Source: Thermodesulfobacteriota bacterium (lineage in GTDB: Bacteria > Desulfobacterota > Deferrimicrobia > Deferrimicrobiales > Deferrimicrobiaceae). From it: a stretch of 36,635 nucleotides of DNA. Made by a program: the position numbers and the translations under genes. The notes under the pieces were generated by a model. That model had not been told where the DNA came from and searched no databases. It saw only the letters and a list, made by a program, of their open reading frames with translations. Position 1 is the stretch's first letter; the number at the start of each line of letters is the position of its first letter. Positions 15,802 to 23,599 of this stretch are shown here, piece after piece. Location: NCBI GenBank assembly GCA_040758155.1, contig JBFLWB010000135.1, forward strand, positions 1 through 36,635. The letters run 5' to 3'.

Positions 15802-17478
15802 TCAGCGCGTCAGCTTCTTGTAGCGGATCCGGTGCGGCTGGTCGGCGTCGACGCCCAGCCGCTTTTTCTTGTCCGCCTCGTAATCCTGGTAGTTCCCCTC
15901 GAACCAGACGACCGAGGATTCGCCCTCGAATGCGAGGATGTGGGTTGCGATCCGGTCCAGGAACCACCGGTCGTGCGACACGACCACCGCGCATCCCGCG
16001 AAGTCCAGCAGCGCCTCCTCCAGGGAGCGCAGCGTGTCGACGTCGAGGTCGTTCGTCGGCTCGTCGAGGAGGATGAGGTTCCCCCCCTCCTTGAGCAGCT
16101 TGGCCAGGTGCACCCGGTTCCGCTCGCCCCCGGAGAGATCCCCAACCCGCTTCTGCTGGTCGGGTCCCTTGAAGTTGAACGCGGCGGCGTACGCGCGGGA
16201 GGCGACCTTCCTCTTCCCGAGTTCGAGCGAGTCCGCCCCCCCCGAGATCTCCTCCCAGACGCTTTTCGCCGGGTCGAGCGCGTCGCGCGACTGGTCGACG
16301 CAGGCGATCTTGACGGTCTGCCCGATCTTCAGCTCCCCGGAATCGGGCTTCTCCTGTCCGGTGAGGATCCGCAGCAGCGTCGATTTCCCGGCGCCGTTGG
16401 GGCCGATGGCCCCGACGATCCCGCCGCGCGGAAGGCGAAAAGTCATGTTCTCGAAGATCACCCGGTCGCCGTACGACTTGGAGAGCCCCTCGGCCTCGAC
16501 GACCACATCGCCCAGGCGCGGCCCGGGCGGGATGGAGATGGCCCCCGCCTCGACCCGGTCCAGCGTGTCCTGCCCGAGCAGCTTCTCGTACTCGTTGAGG
16601 CGCGCCTTCCCCTTGGCGTGCCGCGCCCGCGGGGCCATCCGGATCCACTCGAGCTCCCGCTCCAGCGTCTTGCGCCGCGCGGTCGCCGCCTTCTCTTCCA
16701 TTTCGAGCCGCGTCCCCTTCTGCTCGAGCCAGGAGGAGTAGTTCCCCTCCCAGGGAATGCCGCGCCCGCGGTCGAGCTCGAGGATCCACCCGGCGACGTT
16801 GTCGAGGAAATACCGGTCGTGCGTGACGGCTACGACGGTGCCCGGATACTCCGCGAGGTGGCGCTCCAGCCAGGCGACCGACTCGGCGTCGAGGTGATTG
16901 GTCGGCTCGTCGAGGAGCAGGAGGTCCGGCTGCCGCAGCAGGAGGCGGCAAATCGCCACGCGGCGCTTCTCCCCTCCCGAGAGCGGCCCCACCGGCATGT
17001 CGCCGGGGGGGAGGCGGAGGGCGTCCATCGCGATCTCGAGCTTGCGGTCCAGCTCCCAGGCGTCCGAGGCGTCGATCGCGTCCTGCAGCCGCGCCTGCTC
17101 CGCGAGCAGCTTCTCCATCGCGGCGTCGTCCATCGGCTCGGCGAACTTCGCGCTGACCGCCTCGAACGCGGTCAGCAGCGCGCGGGTCTCCGCGACCCCC
17201 TCCTCGACCGCCTGCGCCACCGTCTGCGAGGGATCCAGCCGCGGCTCCTGCGGAAGGTACCCCACGGAGATCCCCGGCGCGGGCCCCGCCTCGCCGAGGA
17301 ACTCCTTGTCCTCGCCCGCCATGATCCGCAGCAGCGTCGACTTGCCCGAGCCGTTCAGCCCGAGCACGCCGATCTTCGCCCCGGGTAGGAACGACAGCCA
17401 GATGTCTTCGAGGACCTTCCGCTTCTGGCCGTAGACCTTCCCGAGTCCCTTCATCGTGTACACGAATTGCACGCTCAT
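15802..17478 (-). CDS. ettA: energy-dependent translational throttle protein EttA (ABC-F)
   Basis: A 558-residue ABC-F ATPase that binds the ribosomal E site and gates translation elongation according to ATP/ADP level. It opens [19 protein letters not shown], close to E. coli EttA, and has two ATPase domains: Walker [10 protein letters not shown] and GPNGAGKST, signatures LSGGEKRR and LSGGERNR, and Walker [13 protein letters not shown] and [12 protein letters not shown]. The P-site tRNA interaction motif region lies between them ([29 protein letters not shown]), and the EttA-type arm is in the first domain. There are no membrane segments, as expected. The ATG at 17478 has CGGAG six bases ahead; a GTG directly before it is an alternative. 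Confidence 0.93.
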   Translation of the reverse strand: MSVQFVYTMKGLGKVYGQKRKVLEDIWLSFLPGAKIGVLGLNGSGKSTLLRIMAGEDKEFLGEAGPAPGISVGYLPQEPRLDPSQTVAQAVEEGVAETRALLTAFEAVSAKFAEPMDDAAMEKLLAEQARLQDAIDASDAWELDRKLEIAMDALRLPPGDMPVGPLSGGEKRRVAICRLLLRQPDLLLLDEPTNHLDAESVAWLERHLAEYPGTVVAVTHDRYFLDNVAGWILELDRGRGIPWEGNYSSWLEQKGTRLEMEEKAATARRKTLERELEWIRMAPRARHAKGKARLNEYEKLLGQDTLDRVEAGAISIPPGPRLGDVVVEAEGLSKSYGDRVIFENMTFRLPRGGIVGAIGPNGAGKSTLLRILTGQEKPDSGELKIGQTVKIACVDQSRDALDPAKSVWEEISGGADSLELGKRKVASRAYAAAFNFKGPDQQKRVGDLSGGERNRVHLAKLLKEGGNLILLDEPTNDLDVDTLRSLEEALLDFAGCAVVVSHDRWFLDRIATHILAFEGESSVVWFEGNYQDYEADKKKRLGVDADQPHRIRYKKLTR

Positions 17479-17504
17479 CACACGCTCCGTGGAGGGAGAA
17501 GCGA

Positions 17505-18242
17505 CTATTCCCGCATTTTGGAGAAAGCGACCGCCCTGCCCATCAGCGAAGTCGCGAAAGTCCTGAAGCTCAGATCCGGCGAGGGTTCCGTATAGTCGCC
17601 CATCGCTGTGCCTTCCTGATTCGATGTCATGAAGCAGGCGGCGTCGTATAGACGTTCAAGAACCAGCCGTTCGCAGAATATGCGATACCTGTCGGTGTAG
17701 GATGTATCCCGGAACACATCGAGAACGGGAAAATGCGGTTCGTCCAGCCGTACGGACGAAACGGACGCCCGGCAGTCATCGAGGAGCATGAAGTAACCGA
17801 GCCAAGGTCGCTCCGAAAGCCGAAACGCGCCTTCACGAAAGGCCTTCCATAGATCTGTTGCGCTTCCCAGCGCCTCCTCGACGCGATTGTTGAAATTGTT
17901 GCCGAAGGACGGCCCCACCTGGGATTTGAATTCGATGATCCCGATCAGCTTCTTCCCGGATATCACGAGAAGATCCCACTGCTTGGTCGGCCGGAAGTAC
18001 CCGGGAAGAATGGCCTGTTTCCGAGCCACGACCACTTCCGCTTCCCTCAGGCCGGACTCGAAGAGAAGTTCCTTCATCAAATCGATAAAACCGTCAATAT
18101 GGGCTCCGCCTGTGACAGCCGCTCGATTGCCCGCATCCTTCAAACCTTTCGACACGCCCTGATGCTCATGCTGGCTCTGGCGGGTTGCCCAATATCTCCT
18201 GATTGCGTCCCTGATCCTGCGATCGAGGGGTTCCTGGTCCAT
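17505..18242 (-). CDS. type II restriction endonuclease, XhoI/PaeR7I family
   Basis: A 245-residue endonuclease, the same length as PaeR7I. The PD-(D/E)XK core is [42 protein letters not shown]90, then E104 and K106 of EFK. The [14 protein letters not shown] block is diagnostic of the XhoI/PaeR7I family, whose characterised members cut CTCGAG. It lies five bases downstream of the methyltransferase gene on the same strand, so methylase is translated first, the safe order. Base composition is clearly more AT-rich than the flanking genes, pointing to horizontal acquisition. Recognition of CTCGAG is inferred from the family. Confidence 0.85.
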   Translation of the reverse strand: MDQEPLDRRIRDAIRRYWATRQSQHEHQGVSKGLKDAGNRAAVTGGAHIDGFIDLMKELLFESGLREAEVVVARKQAILPGYFRPTKQWDLLVISGKKLIGIIEFKSQVGPSFGNNFNNRVEEALGSATDLWKAFREGAFRLSERPWLGYFMLLDDCRASVSSVRLDEPHFPVLDVFRDTSYTDRYRIFCERLVLERLYDAACFMTSNQEGTAMGDYTEPSPDLSFRTFATSLMGRAVAFSKMRE

Positions 18243-18247
18243 GCCGC

Positions 18248-19255
18248 CTACCGCTTCGATATCTTGAGTGAGGCTTTCCCGAAGAGGTTTTGCGTCTCGC
18301 GGGAAAACCGGTTACATGCCATGTCGAAATATTCCCGGTCGATCTCCAAGCCGATGCTGTTTCTTCCCCACCGGGCCGCTGCGACGTTCGTCGTTCCCGT
18401 GCCCATAAACGGATCGAACACCGTGTCACCCGCAAACGAAAACATGCGTATCAACCGCTCGGCAAGTTCCAAAGGGAATGGTGCCGGATGGTGCCGGGTA
18501 GAAGCCCCGGTGACTCCTGTCCAGACCTGCTGAAACCATTCCTTGTGTTTTTCCGCGGGGATGATCGAGAGGACCCGCGTTGCGAGGTCCGGTTTACGGT
18601 AGCCCCCGGGTTTTCGTTCCATCAGAATGAACTCGATGTCGTTCTTTACCACCGCGTTCGGCTCATACGGCTTCCCCAAAAATCCTCCCCCGTTCCCGTT
18701 GGCCTCGTATGCAGCATTGGCGATCTTGTACCAGATGATGGGGGCAAGGTTGGAATAGCCGATTTCACGGCAGTGCTCCTGGATGGAGGCATGAAGGGGA
18801 ACCACCGTGTGCTCACCGGAGTTCTTCCTTCTGGAAAGACATACATCCCCCACAACGCAAATGAGGCGCCCTCCGGGAACGAGAGCGCGGAGACATGCGG
18901 TCCATACACGGTCCAGTTCGCGGAGAAACTCCTTGTAGTCCGCGATGTACCCCATCTGCCCTTCTCCGACGTTGTATTCCTTGAGGGTCCAGTATGGGGG
19001 AGAAGTCAACACCAGGTGGACGCTCTCGGATTCGAGAAAACCCAAGTGGCGAGCGTCGGCATTGCGAACCTCATGGCAGGTTGGAACCCTCAGGACGGCG
19101 TTTTCGACCATGGACGATAATTTCTCGTCACGGGCGATCCTTGGAATATCCACCTGGGGATTATCCAGAGATCGAAGCAAGGAAGGAACGTAATCCCTGA
19201 GGTCTACCCGATCCTCCTGGCGGTCAGGAACTTTTTTTAAGGCACTACCTGTCAT
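18248..19255 (-). CDS. DNA methyltransferase of the restriction cassette (TSPPYW, beta-class order)
   Basis: A 335-residue amino-methyltransferase. Catalytic motif IV is LVLTSPPYW (84-89) in the N-terminal half; the AdoMet-binding motif I, DPFMGTGTT followed by GLEID, is near residues 278-300. This order (IV before I) is that of beta-class enzymes; TSPPY usually goes with N4-cytosine methylation, although N6-adenine beta enzymes also occur. An N-terminal stretch of ~60 residues precedes the first beta strand. GGAGG lies four bases before the ATG. It would protect the host from the neighbouring endonuclease. PaeR7I's own methylase, as I recall it, is a larger N6-adenine enzyme, so this pairing is not the textbook one. 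Lower GC than neighbours. Confidence 0.85.
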   Translation of the reverse strand: MTGSALKKVPDRQEDRVDLRDYVPSLLRSLDNPQVDIPRIARDEKLSSMVENAVLRVPTCHEVRNADARHLGFLESESVHLVLTSPPYWTLKEYNVGEGQMGYIADYKEFLRELDRVWTACLRALVPGGRLICVVGDVCLSRRKNSGEHTVVPLHASIQEHCREIGYSNLAPIIWYKIANAAYEANGNGGGFLGKPYEPNAVVKNDIEFILMERKPGGYRKPDLATRVLSIIPAEKHKEWFQQVWTGVTGASTRHHPAPFPLELAERLIRMFSFAGDTVFDPFMGTGTTNVAAARWGRNSIGLEIDREYFDMACNRFSRETQNLFGKASLKISKR

Positions 19256-19306
19256 GGAACCTCCGGAAATTTCACTTCCCTTATATCAGATTCTGCATGG
19301 CCACCA

Positions 19307-19978
19307 TCAGCTCCTGGAGGCGTCCCAGATCGTGTCCCAGAACATCAGCTCGTATCCCTGCAGCATGCGGGCGGCGCGCCGGATTCGCGCGGGATCCACC
19401 CCCTCTTCCAGCCCATCCTCCAACACCGCGATCCCCTGTTCGAAGAAGCCGGATTTTTCTCCGGCGAACAGCTCGAAGAATACGAGGTCCGAAGCGGCGA
19501 AGCCGTAGTTCGACTGGAGCGCGCGGCCGAGGCGTCCGCAGTTCCTCCCCCAAGCATCCAGGTTGGCAAGGAACGCCCCCGCGAATTCCGCCGTCGTTCC
19601 GTATACGGAGAGCCATGCCACATACGCGCTGAAGGCGAAAGCGCCGGGGATCGGCTCCGTCGCGCGCAACTGCTCCGTCGACAGCCCCAGCGCCTTTCCG
19701 AAAGCGCCGAGCGCCTCCAGCGCCGCCGTCTCCCCCCGAAGCATCGCGCCGAGGAACTCCCGCGCCTTCCGCGACTCTTCCCGGGAGGAGACCCGCCCCA
19801 CGCTGCGAAGGCCGCTCTCCACGATGTGCCGCTGCTGGCCAGCGAACAGCGCCAGCTTCCCCTTCCCCATGCGGCGCTTTTCCAGCGCTTCCAGGTACGG
19901 ATGGAGGAGGATCCGCTCCTCGACGGACGATATGGCCTTGCGCGCGTCTTCCACGAGCTGCCTTGCCCGCTGGGACAT
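19307..19978 (-). CDS. TenA/PqqC-like (heme-oxygenase-fold) protein of unknown function
   Basis: A 223-residue all-helical protein. The pattern 'ILLHPYLEALEKRRM...KLALFAGQQRHIVESGLRSV' and the later 'YGFAASDLVFFELFAGEKSGFFEQGIAVLEDGLEEG' fit the TENA/THI-4/PQQC heme-oxygenase-like superfamily, whose members range from thiaminase II to di-iron oxidases. I cannot identify a specific enzyme; the histidines and glutamates for a di-metal site are not clearly complete. GGGAGGAGGG lies before the ATG. A promoter-like TAATAT stands upstream near 20034-20039, and a terminator-like stem separates it from the nif operon, so it may be a separate unit rather than the last nif gene. It resembles genes often annotated as TenA-family regulators in related bacteria. 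Confidence 0.65.
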   Translation of the reverse strand: MSQRARQLVEDARKAISSVEERILLHPYLEALEKRRMGKGKLALFAGQQRHIVESGLRSVGRVSSREESRKAREFLGAMLRGETAALEALGAFGKALGLSTEQLRATEPIPGAFAFSAYVAWLSVYGTTAEFAGAFLANLDAWGRNCGRLGRALQSNYGFAASDLVFFELFAGEKSGFFEQGIAVLEDGLEEGVDPARIRRAARMLQGYELMFWDTIWDASRS

Positions 19979-20064
19979 GGCCTGCCCTCCTCCCGTCCCG
20001 CCGGTTCCGGCGCGGCTTCGGCGGGGACAGGTACAATATTAGTCCGTCGTTTCGGGATTCCACA

Positions 20065-20095
20065 TCAGAAAACGGACGATTCGGGCGAAAATCGT
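20065..20095 (-). terminator. weak terminator-like stem at the end of the nif operon
   Basis: On the minus strand ACGATT and AATCGT (20090-20095 and 20076-20081) form a 6-bp stem with an eight-base loop, followed by CCGTTTTCTG. It starts at the acetyltransferase stop codon. Stem short, T run interrupted. Confidence 0.3.
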
Positions 20096-20568
20096 TATCC
20101 CTGCGGAACCGTCCTGCGCATCGGGAGCATCGCCGACTCCCTGAAACCCTGCCGCCGGTAGAAACGCTTCGCTCCCTCGTTCGTCCGGTCCACGAGCAGC
20201 GTGATCCGGGCAAGCCCTTTCGTCTCCGCGAATCGCATCGCCGTCTCGAGCAACTCCCGCCCCATTCCCCTTCCCCGGGAGGCAGGCTCGACCACCAGGT
20301 CCTCCAGCCACGCGGCGGGAGCGCCCTCCGCGGTGCTCACGGTGAACAGGAGGCTCACCATTCCCGCCACCCGTCCGCCCGTTTCGCAGACGAGGATCCG
20401 CCCGACCTCCGGATTCCCCAGAATCAGCTCCGCGCCGCGCCTCTGCCGCGCGGGATCCGGCAGGAAATCCTCCTCGATGGCGAACAGCTCCCCCAGCAGG
20501 GAGACGATCGACGGAAGGTCGTCCGGGCGCGCGAACCGGATCTCCCGTTCGCCTCCGGGCGCGTTCAT
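20095..20568 (-). CDS. GNAT-family N-acetyltransferase coupled to nifV
   Basis: A 157-residue single-domain acetyltransferase. The strand-turn LEDLVVEPASRGRGMGRELLETAMRFAE (residues ~88-115) holds the acetyl-CoA pyrophosphate loop motif R-G-R-G-M-G, and the C-terminal RITLLVDRTNEGAKRFYRRQGF is the usual motif B. Start codon overlaps the nifV stop (ATGA), making it the last gene of the nif operon. GNAT substrates cannot be predicted by sequence. The tight coupling suggests a product used under nitrogen-fixing conditions, or simple operon hitch-hiking. No signal peptide; cytoplasmic. Confidence 0.83.
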   Translation of the reverse strand: MNAPGGEREIRFARPDDLPSIVSLLGELFAIEEDFLPDPARQRRGAELILGNPEVGRILVCETGGRVAGMVSLLFTVSTAEGAPAAWLEDLVVEPASRGRGMGRELLETAMRFAETKGLARITLLVDRTNEGAKRFYRRQGFRESAMLPMRRTVPQG

Positions 20569-21644
20569 GCGGGGCGCTTCCTTTCCCGCAGCAGCGACAG
20601 GATCTCTCCCGCCTCTTCGGCGGTGATCTGGTGCCCCATCGACCGGAAAACGTGCGCGACGGCTCCGCGCCCGGAATGCTTCCCCAGCACGATCCGGCGC
20701 GACGCGCCGACGGTCTCCGGAGGGAACGGCTCGTAAGTCCCCGGGTCCTTGAGAACGCCGTCGGCGTGGATCCCCGACTCGTGCCGGAACGCGTTTTCCC
20801 CGACGATCGCTTTCCAGGGAGGCAAGGGATGCCCCGAAACGCGGCGAACGAAGCGCGACAGGACGCCGAGCATCGCGGGTTCGGCCGCCGTTTCCCGCAG
20901 CAAGGCGTGCCGCAGCCCCATCACGACCTCTTCCAGCGCGGCGTTGCCGGCCCGCTCCCCGATCCCGTTCACGGTCACGTCCACGAAGGATGCACCCGCG
21001 CGCACCGCGGCGAGCGCATTCGCCGTCGCCATCCCCAGGTCGTCGTGGGTGTGGACGGCCACGGGAATGCCCACGGCCGCGACCATCCGGGAAACCGCCT
21101 CGAACATGGCGAACGGGTCGAGCACTCCCACCGTGTCGCAGAATCGCACCCGGTCGGCGCCCGCCCGCTCGGCGGCGCGTGCGAAGTCGGCCAGGAACTG
21201 CGGCTCCGCCCGCGAGGCGTCCTCAGCGCCGACGGATACGAAAAGGCCGAGCCGCTTGCCGTGGGAGACGCAGGCGCGCAGCCGCGCGAGCACCCACTCC
21301 CGGTCCTTTCCCAGCTTCGCCGCGATATGGCGCTCCGACACGGGCAGCGCGACGGCGACCGCCTTCACCCCGCAGGCGGCGGAAGCGTCGATGTCGGCCT
21401 CGACGGCCCGGTTCCAGGCCGTGACGCGGGCGCGCAGCCCCAGAGACGCGATCCGGCGGACGGCGTCGGCCTCCCCGCCGCCCATTGCCGGGGTGCCCGC
21501 CTCGATCTCGTCGATCCCCGCGGCGTCCAGCATCCGGGCGAGGCGCACCTTCTCCTCCGGCGCGAACGAGACCCCCGGCGCCTGCTCGCCGTCCCGCAGC
21601 GTGGTGTCGATCAGGCGGACTCTTCCCGTGTCTTTTCCGTCCAT
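20565..21644 (-). CDS. nifV: homocitrate synthase NifV
   Basis: A 359-residue enzyme of the isopropylmalate/homocitrate synthase family, condensing acetyl-CoA with 2-oxoglutarate to (R)-homocitrate, the organic ligand of FeMo-cofactor. The N-terminal LIDTTLRDGEQAPGVSF (11-27) carries the catalytic Arg-Asp pair; HTHDDLGMATAN is the metal-binding HxH motif; NGIGERAGNAALEEVVM and GENAFRHESGIHADGVL follow in order. The leucine regulatory domain of LeuA is absent, as expected for NifV. Position between nifB and a GNAT gene inside the nif operon supports NifV over generic homocitrate synthase. It starts 12 bp after nifB. Confidence 0.94.
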   Translation of the reverse strand: MDGKDTGRVRLIDTTLRDGEQAPGVSFAPEEKVRLARMLDAAGIDEIEAGTPAMGGGEADAVRRIASLGLRARVTAWNRAVEADIDASAACGVKAVAVALPVSERHIAAKLGKDREWVLARLRACVSHGKRLGLFVSVGAEDASRAEPQFLADFARAAERAGADRVRFCDTVGVLDPFAMFEAVSRMVAAVGIPVAVHTHDDLGMATANALAAVRAGASFVDVTVNGIGERAGNAALEEVVMGLRHALLRETAAEPAMLGVLSRFVRRVSGHPLPPWKAIVGENAFRHESGIHADGVLKDPGTYEPFPPETVGASRRIVLGKHSGRGAVAHVFRSMGHQITAEEAGEILSLLRERKRPA

Positions 21645-21656
21645 GGCCCCTTCCTT

Positions 21657-22922
21657 TCAGGATGCGGTGCGCCCGGTCTCCGCCGCGTCAAGGGAAGCGC
21701 AGGCGTCCCGGAGCGCGTCCTCGATCCGGTCGCAGGTCATCGACACGAACACGCCGCGCGCTTCGAGCGTCCGCCTTGGGGCGTCCCCGATCCGGATCGC
21801 CAGCACGCCCCGGCAGTCCGCGATCGCCGCCAATATCCGGGGAAGGCGCGCTTCGGCCCGGTCGCACGCCTCCTCCCCCGGACAATATTTATCCACCGCG
21901 CGCCGCTCCACGAACCGGATGCCGTCCGGCGCCGCGTCGTATACCAGGAATTCCGCGGCGTGGCCGAAATGGGTGTCCACGGAATATCCGTTCGAGGAGG
22001 CGACGGCGAAGCGGCGCGTTCCACTTCCCTTCTCCGCCGGTCCCGCGGCGGTCGCCTGCGCCGGGACCGCGCGCAGGCTCGCCTTGGCATCGAGGAAGAC
22101 CGGCTTCTCGTTCAGGACGGTGCCGACGGCGTCCGCGCGGCACTGGCGGCAGTGACGCATCTGGGGCAGGATCTCCGAGACCGAAGCGCGGATCCGTTCC
22201 AGCGCCTCCCGGCTCACCATCGGGAACCGCTCGAACCAGGTCCCCGGCGTCGGGATGAACGGCATCACGTTGAGGATCCCGGCTCCCTTGTCCCGCACCC
22301 AGGCGGCGATCGACGCGATCTCGGCGTCGTTGATGCCGGGGATGCAGATCGTGTTCACCTTCAGAAGGACGCCGAGCCCCTTCAGGGAGCCGAGCGCCTC
22401 CTCCTGCCGTCTCAGGATGAACCGCGCCGCCTCCGGCCCTTCGAGCCGGACGTTTCCGTCCATCGCCCATGGATAGAGGATCGAGGCGGTTTCATGCCGG
22501 CGGGTGTTGATCGTGACGGTGATGTAACGAATCCCCGCCTTCCGGACCGCATCGATGTGATCCGGCAGCGCGACGCCGTTGGTCGAGAAGCAGAAATCCA
22601 CCGAAGGATCCGCCGCCCGTATGCGCCCGAACGTCTCGAACGTCTCCTCCGGATTCGCCATCGCGTCGCCGGGCCCCGCGATGCCGACGATGCGCAGGTT
22701 CGGCAGCAGTCGTTTCGCCTCGATGAACCGCTCGAGCGCCTCGACGGGCGTCAGGACCGAGCTGGTCACCCCAGGGCGGCTCTCGTTCACGCAGTCGAAC
22801 TTCCGGTTGCAGTAGAGGCACTTGATGTTGCACCCGGGCGCGACGGGAAGGTGGAGGCGCGCGAAACGGTGCGCGGCATCCATGGAAAAGCAGGGATGCT
22901 CCGCTGCCGCCGGCGGCTTCAT
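21657..22922 (-). CDS. nifB: FeMo-cofactor radical SAM synthase NifB (with NifX-like C-terminal domain)
   Basis: A 421-residue radical SAM enzyme that builds NifB-co, the carbide-containing 8Fe core of FeMo-cofactor. The SAM cluster motif is PGCNIKCLYCNRKFDC (C31, C35, C38), followed by GIAGPGDAMANPEETFETF (SAM binding) and FCFSTNGVALPDH. The N-terminal HPCFSMDAAHRFARLHLPVAP is diagnostic of NifB. A cysteine pair HCRQCRADAVG near residue 258 matches further cluster ligands. From ~300 on, RRFAVASSNGYSVDTHFGHAAEFLVYD is a NifX/NafY-type cofactor-carrier domain. The ATG overlaps the ferredoxin stop by four bases (ATGA). Confidence 0.96.
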   Translation of the reverse strand: MKPPAAAEHPCFSMDAAHRFARLHLPVAPGCNIKCLYCNRKFDCVNESRPGVTSSVLTPVEALERFIEAKRLLPNLRIVGIAGPGDAMANPEETFETFGRIRAADPSVDFCFSTNGVALPDHIDAVRKAGIRYITVTINTRRHETASILYPWAMDGNVRLEGPEAARFILRRQEEALGSLKGLGVLLKVNTICIPGINDAEIASIAAWVRDKGAGILNVMPFIPTPGTWFERFPMVSREALERIRASVSEILPQMRHCRQCRADAVGTVLNEKPVFLDAKASLRAVPAQATAAGPAEKGSGTRRFAVASSNGYSVDTHFGHAAEFLVYDAAPDGIRFVERRAVDKYCPGEEACDRAEARLPRILAAIADCRGVLAIRIGDAPRRTLEARGVFVSMTCDRIEDALRDACASLDAAETGRTAS

Positions 22923-23185
22923 GACAGCGCGACGGGCTCGAACGCGAACGCCTTCTTGGCGCAGGTCCGGCCGCACGCCTGGCAGCCGATGCAGTTGCCG
23001 GGCCTCTCGACCTTCATGAGCATCTTCGCGGAGTCGTCCTCGTCCAGCTCCTCGAAACCGAGCACGTCGTGGGCGCACACCTTGTAGCAGCGGCCGCAGC
23101 CGATGCACAGCTCCTCGTCGATCGCCTTGACGAACATCGGCGTCCACTCCTGCCCGTTTCTCGTCAGTCCCGTGATGTACGGCAT
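22919..23185 (-). CDS. fdxB: nif-specific 2[4Fe-4S] ferredoxin, FdxB/ferredoxin III type
   Basis: An 88-residue ferredoxin with two cluster motifs, C27-x2-C30-x2-C33-x3-C37 and C65-x2-C68-x2-C71-x3-C75. The N-terminal YITGLTRNGQEWTPMFVKAID is the hallmark of the 'ferredoxin III, nif-specific' family, usually found between nifX and nifB/nifQ. It likely donates electrons to nitrogenase or to cofactor assembly (NifB). It overlaps nifB by four bases and lies 33 bp after nifX. Longer spacer between clusters (about 27 residues) is usual for this type. Confidence 0.93.
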   Translation of the reverse strand: MPYITGLTRNGQEWTPMFVKAIDEELCIGCGRCYKVCAHDVLGFEELDEDDSAKMLMKVERPGNCIGCQACGRTCAKKAFAFEPVALS

Positions 23186-23218
23186 GCCCTTATCCTCCGT
23201 TTCCGTCGGTATTTCCGA

Positions 23219-23581
23219 TCAACCTGCCATGGCCTTCCGCAGCCAGGGGGGCGGCGATCCGCCGAGAACCGCCTGCAGCCTTCCGACCATCTCCTCCACC
23301 GGAACCTCTTCCTGCGTCTTCATGGGATGGATCCTCCCGGCGACCAGCCGGGCCGCGGCGGGCCCGCCGATCCGCGTCATGCACACGATCGCGCAGCCGG
23401 CCAGGAGCCTCGCGCGCGCCGCGATGCGGTCCTCCTCGTCGCCCTCTCCGCCTTCCTGCACGGCGACCTCCGACACGAACTCCGCCCGGCCGGGGCCGAT
23501 CTCCCACACGAAGAAGCGCTTCGCCGCCCCGAAATGCTCATCGATCGTCCTGCCGTCCGTGCTTGCGAATGCCACCTTCAT
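23219..23581 (-). CDS. nifX: NifX-type FeMo-cofactor carrier protein
   Basis: A 120-residue protein of the dinitrogenase iron-molybdenum cofactor-binding family. The sequence opens MKVAFASTDGRTIDEHFGAAKRFFVWEI, the typical NifX start with the cofactor-binding DEHFG loop, and includes CAIVCMTRIGGPAAARLV. NifX carries NifB-co or VK-cluster between NifB and NifEN. Its position directly after nifEN and before fdxB matches many nif operons. The C-terminal ~20 residues (PPPWLRKAMAG) are also commonly seen in NifX. Confidence 0.92.
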   Translation of the reverse strand: MKVAFASTDGRTIDEHFGAAKRFFVWEIGPGRAEFVSEVAVQEGGEGDEEDRIAARARLLAGCAIVCMTRIGGPAAARLVAGRIHPMKTQEEVPVEEMVGRLQAVLGGSPPPWLRKAMAG

Positions 23582-23599
23582 CGCTCTCCTCCGGTTCCG

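Noticed and set aside
19281-20213. Alternative 310-residue frame over the TenA-like gene
   Set aside because: It is Arg/Gly-rich with no domain; the 223-residue frame has a ribosome site and a recognisable fold.
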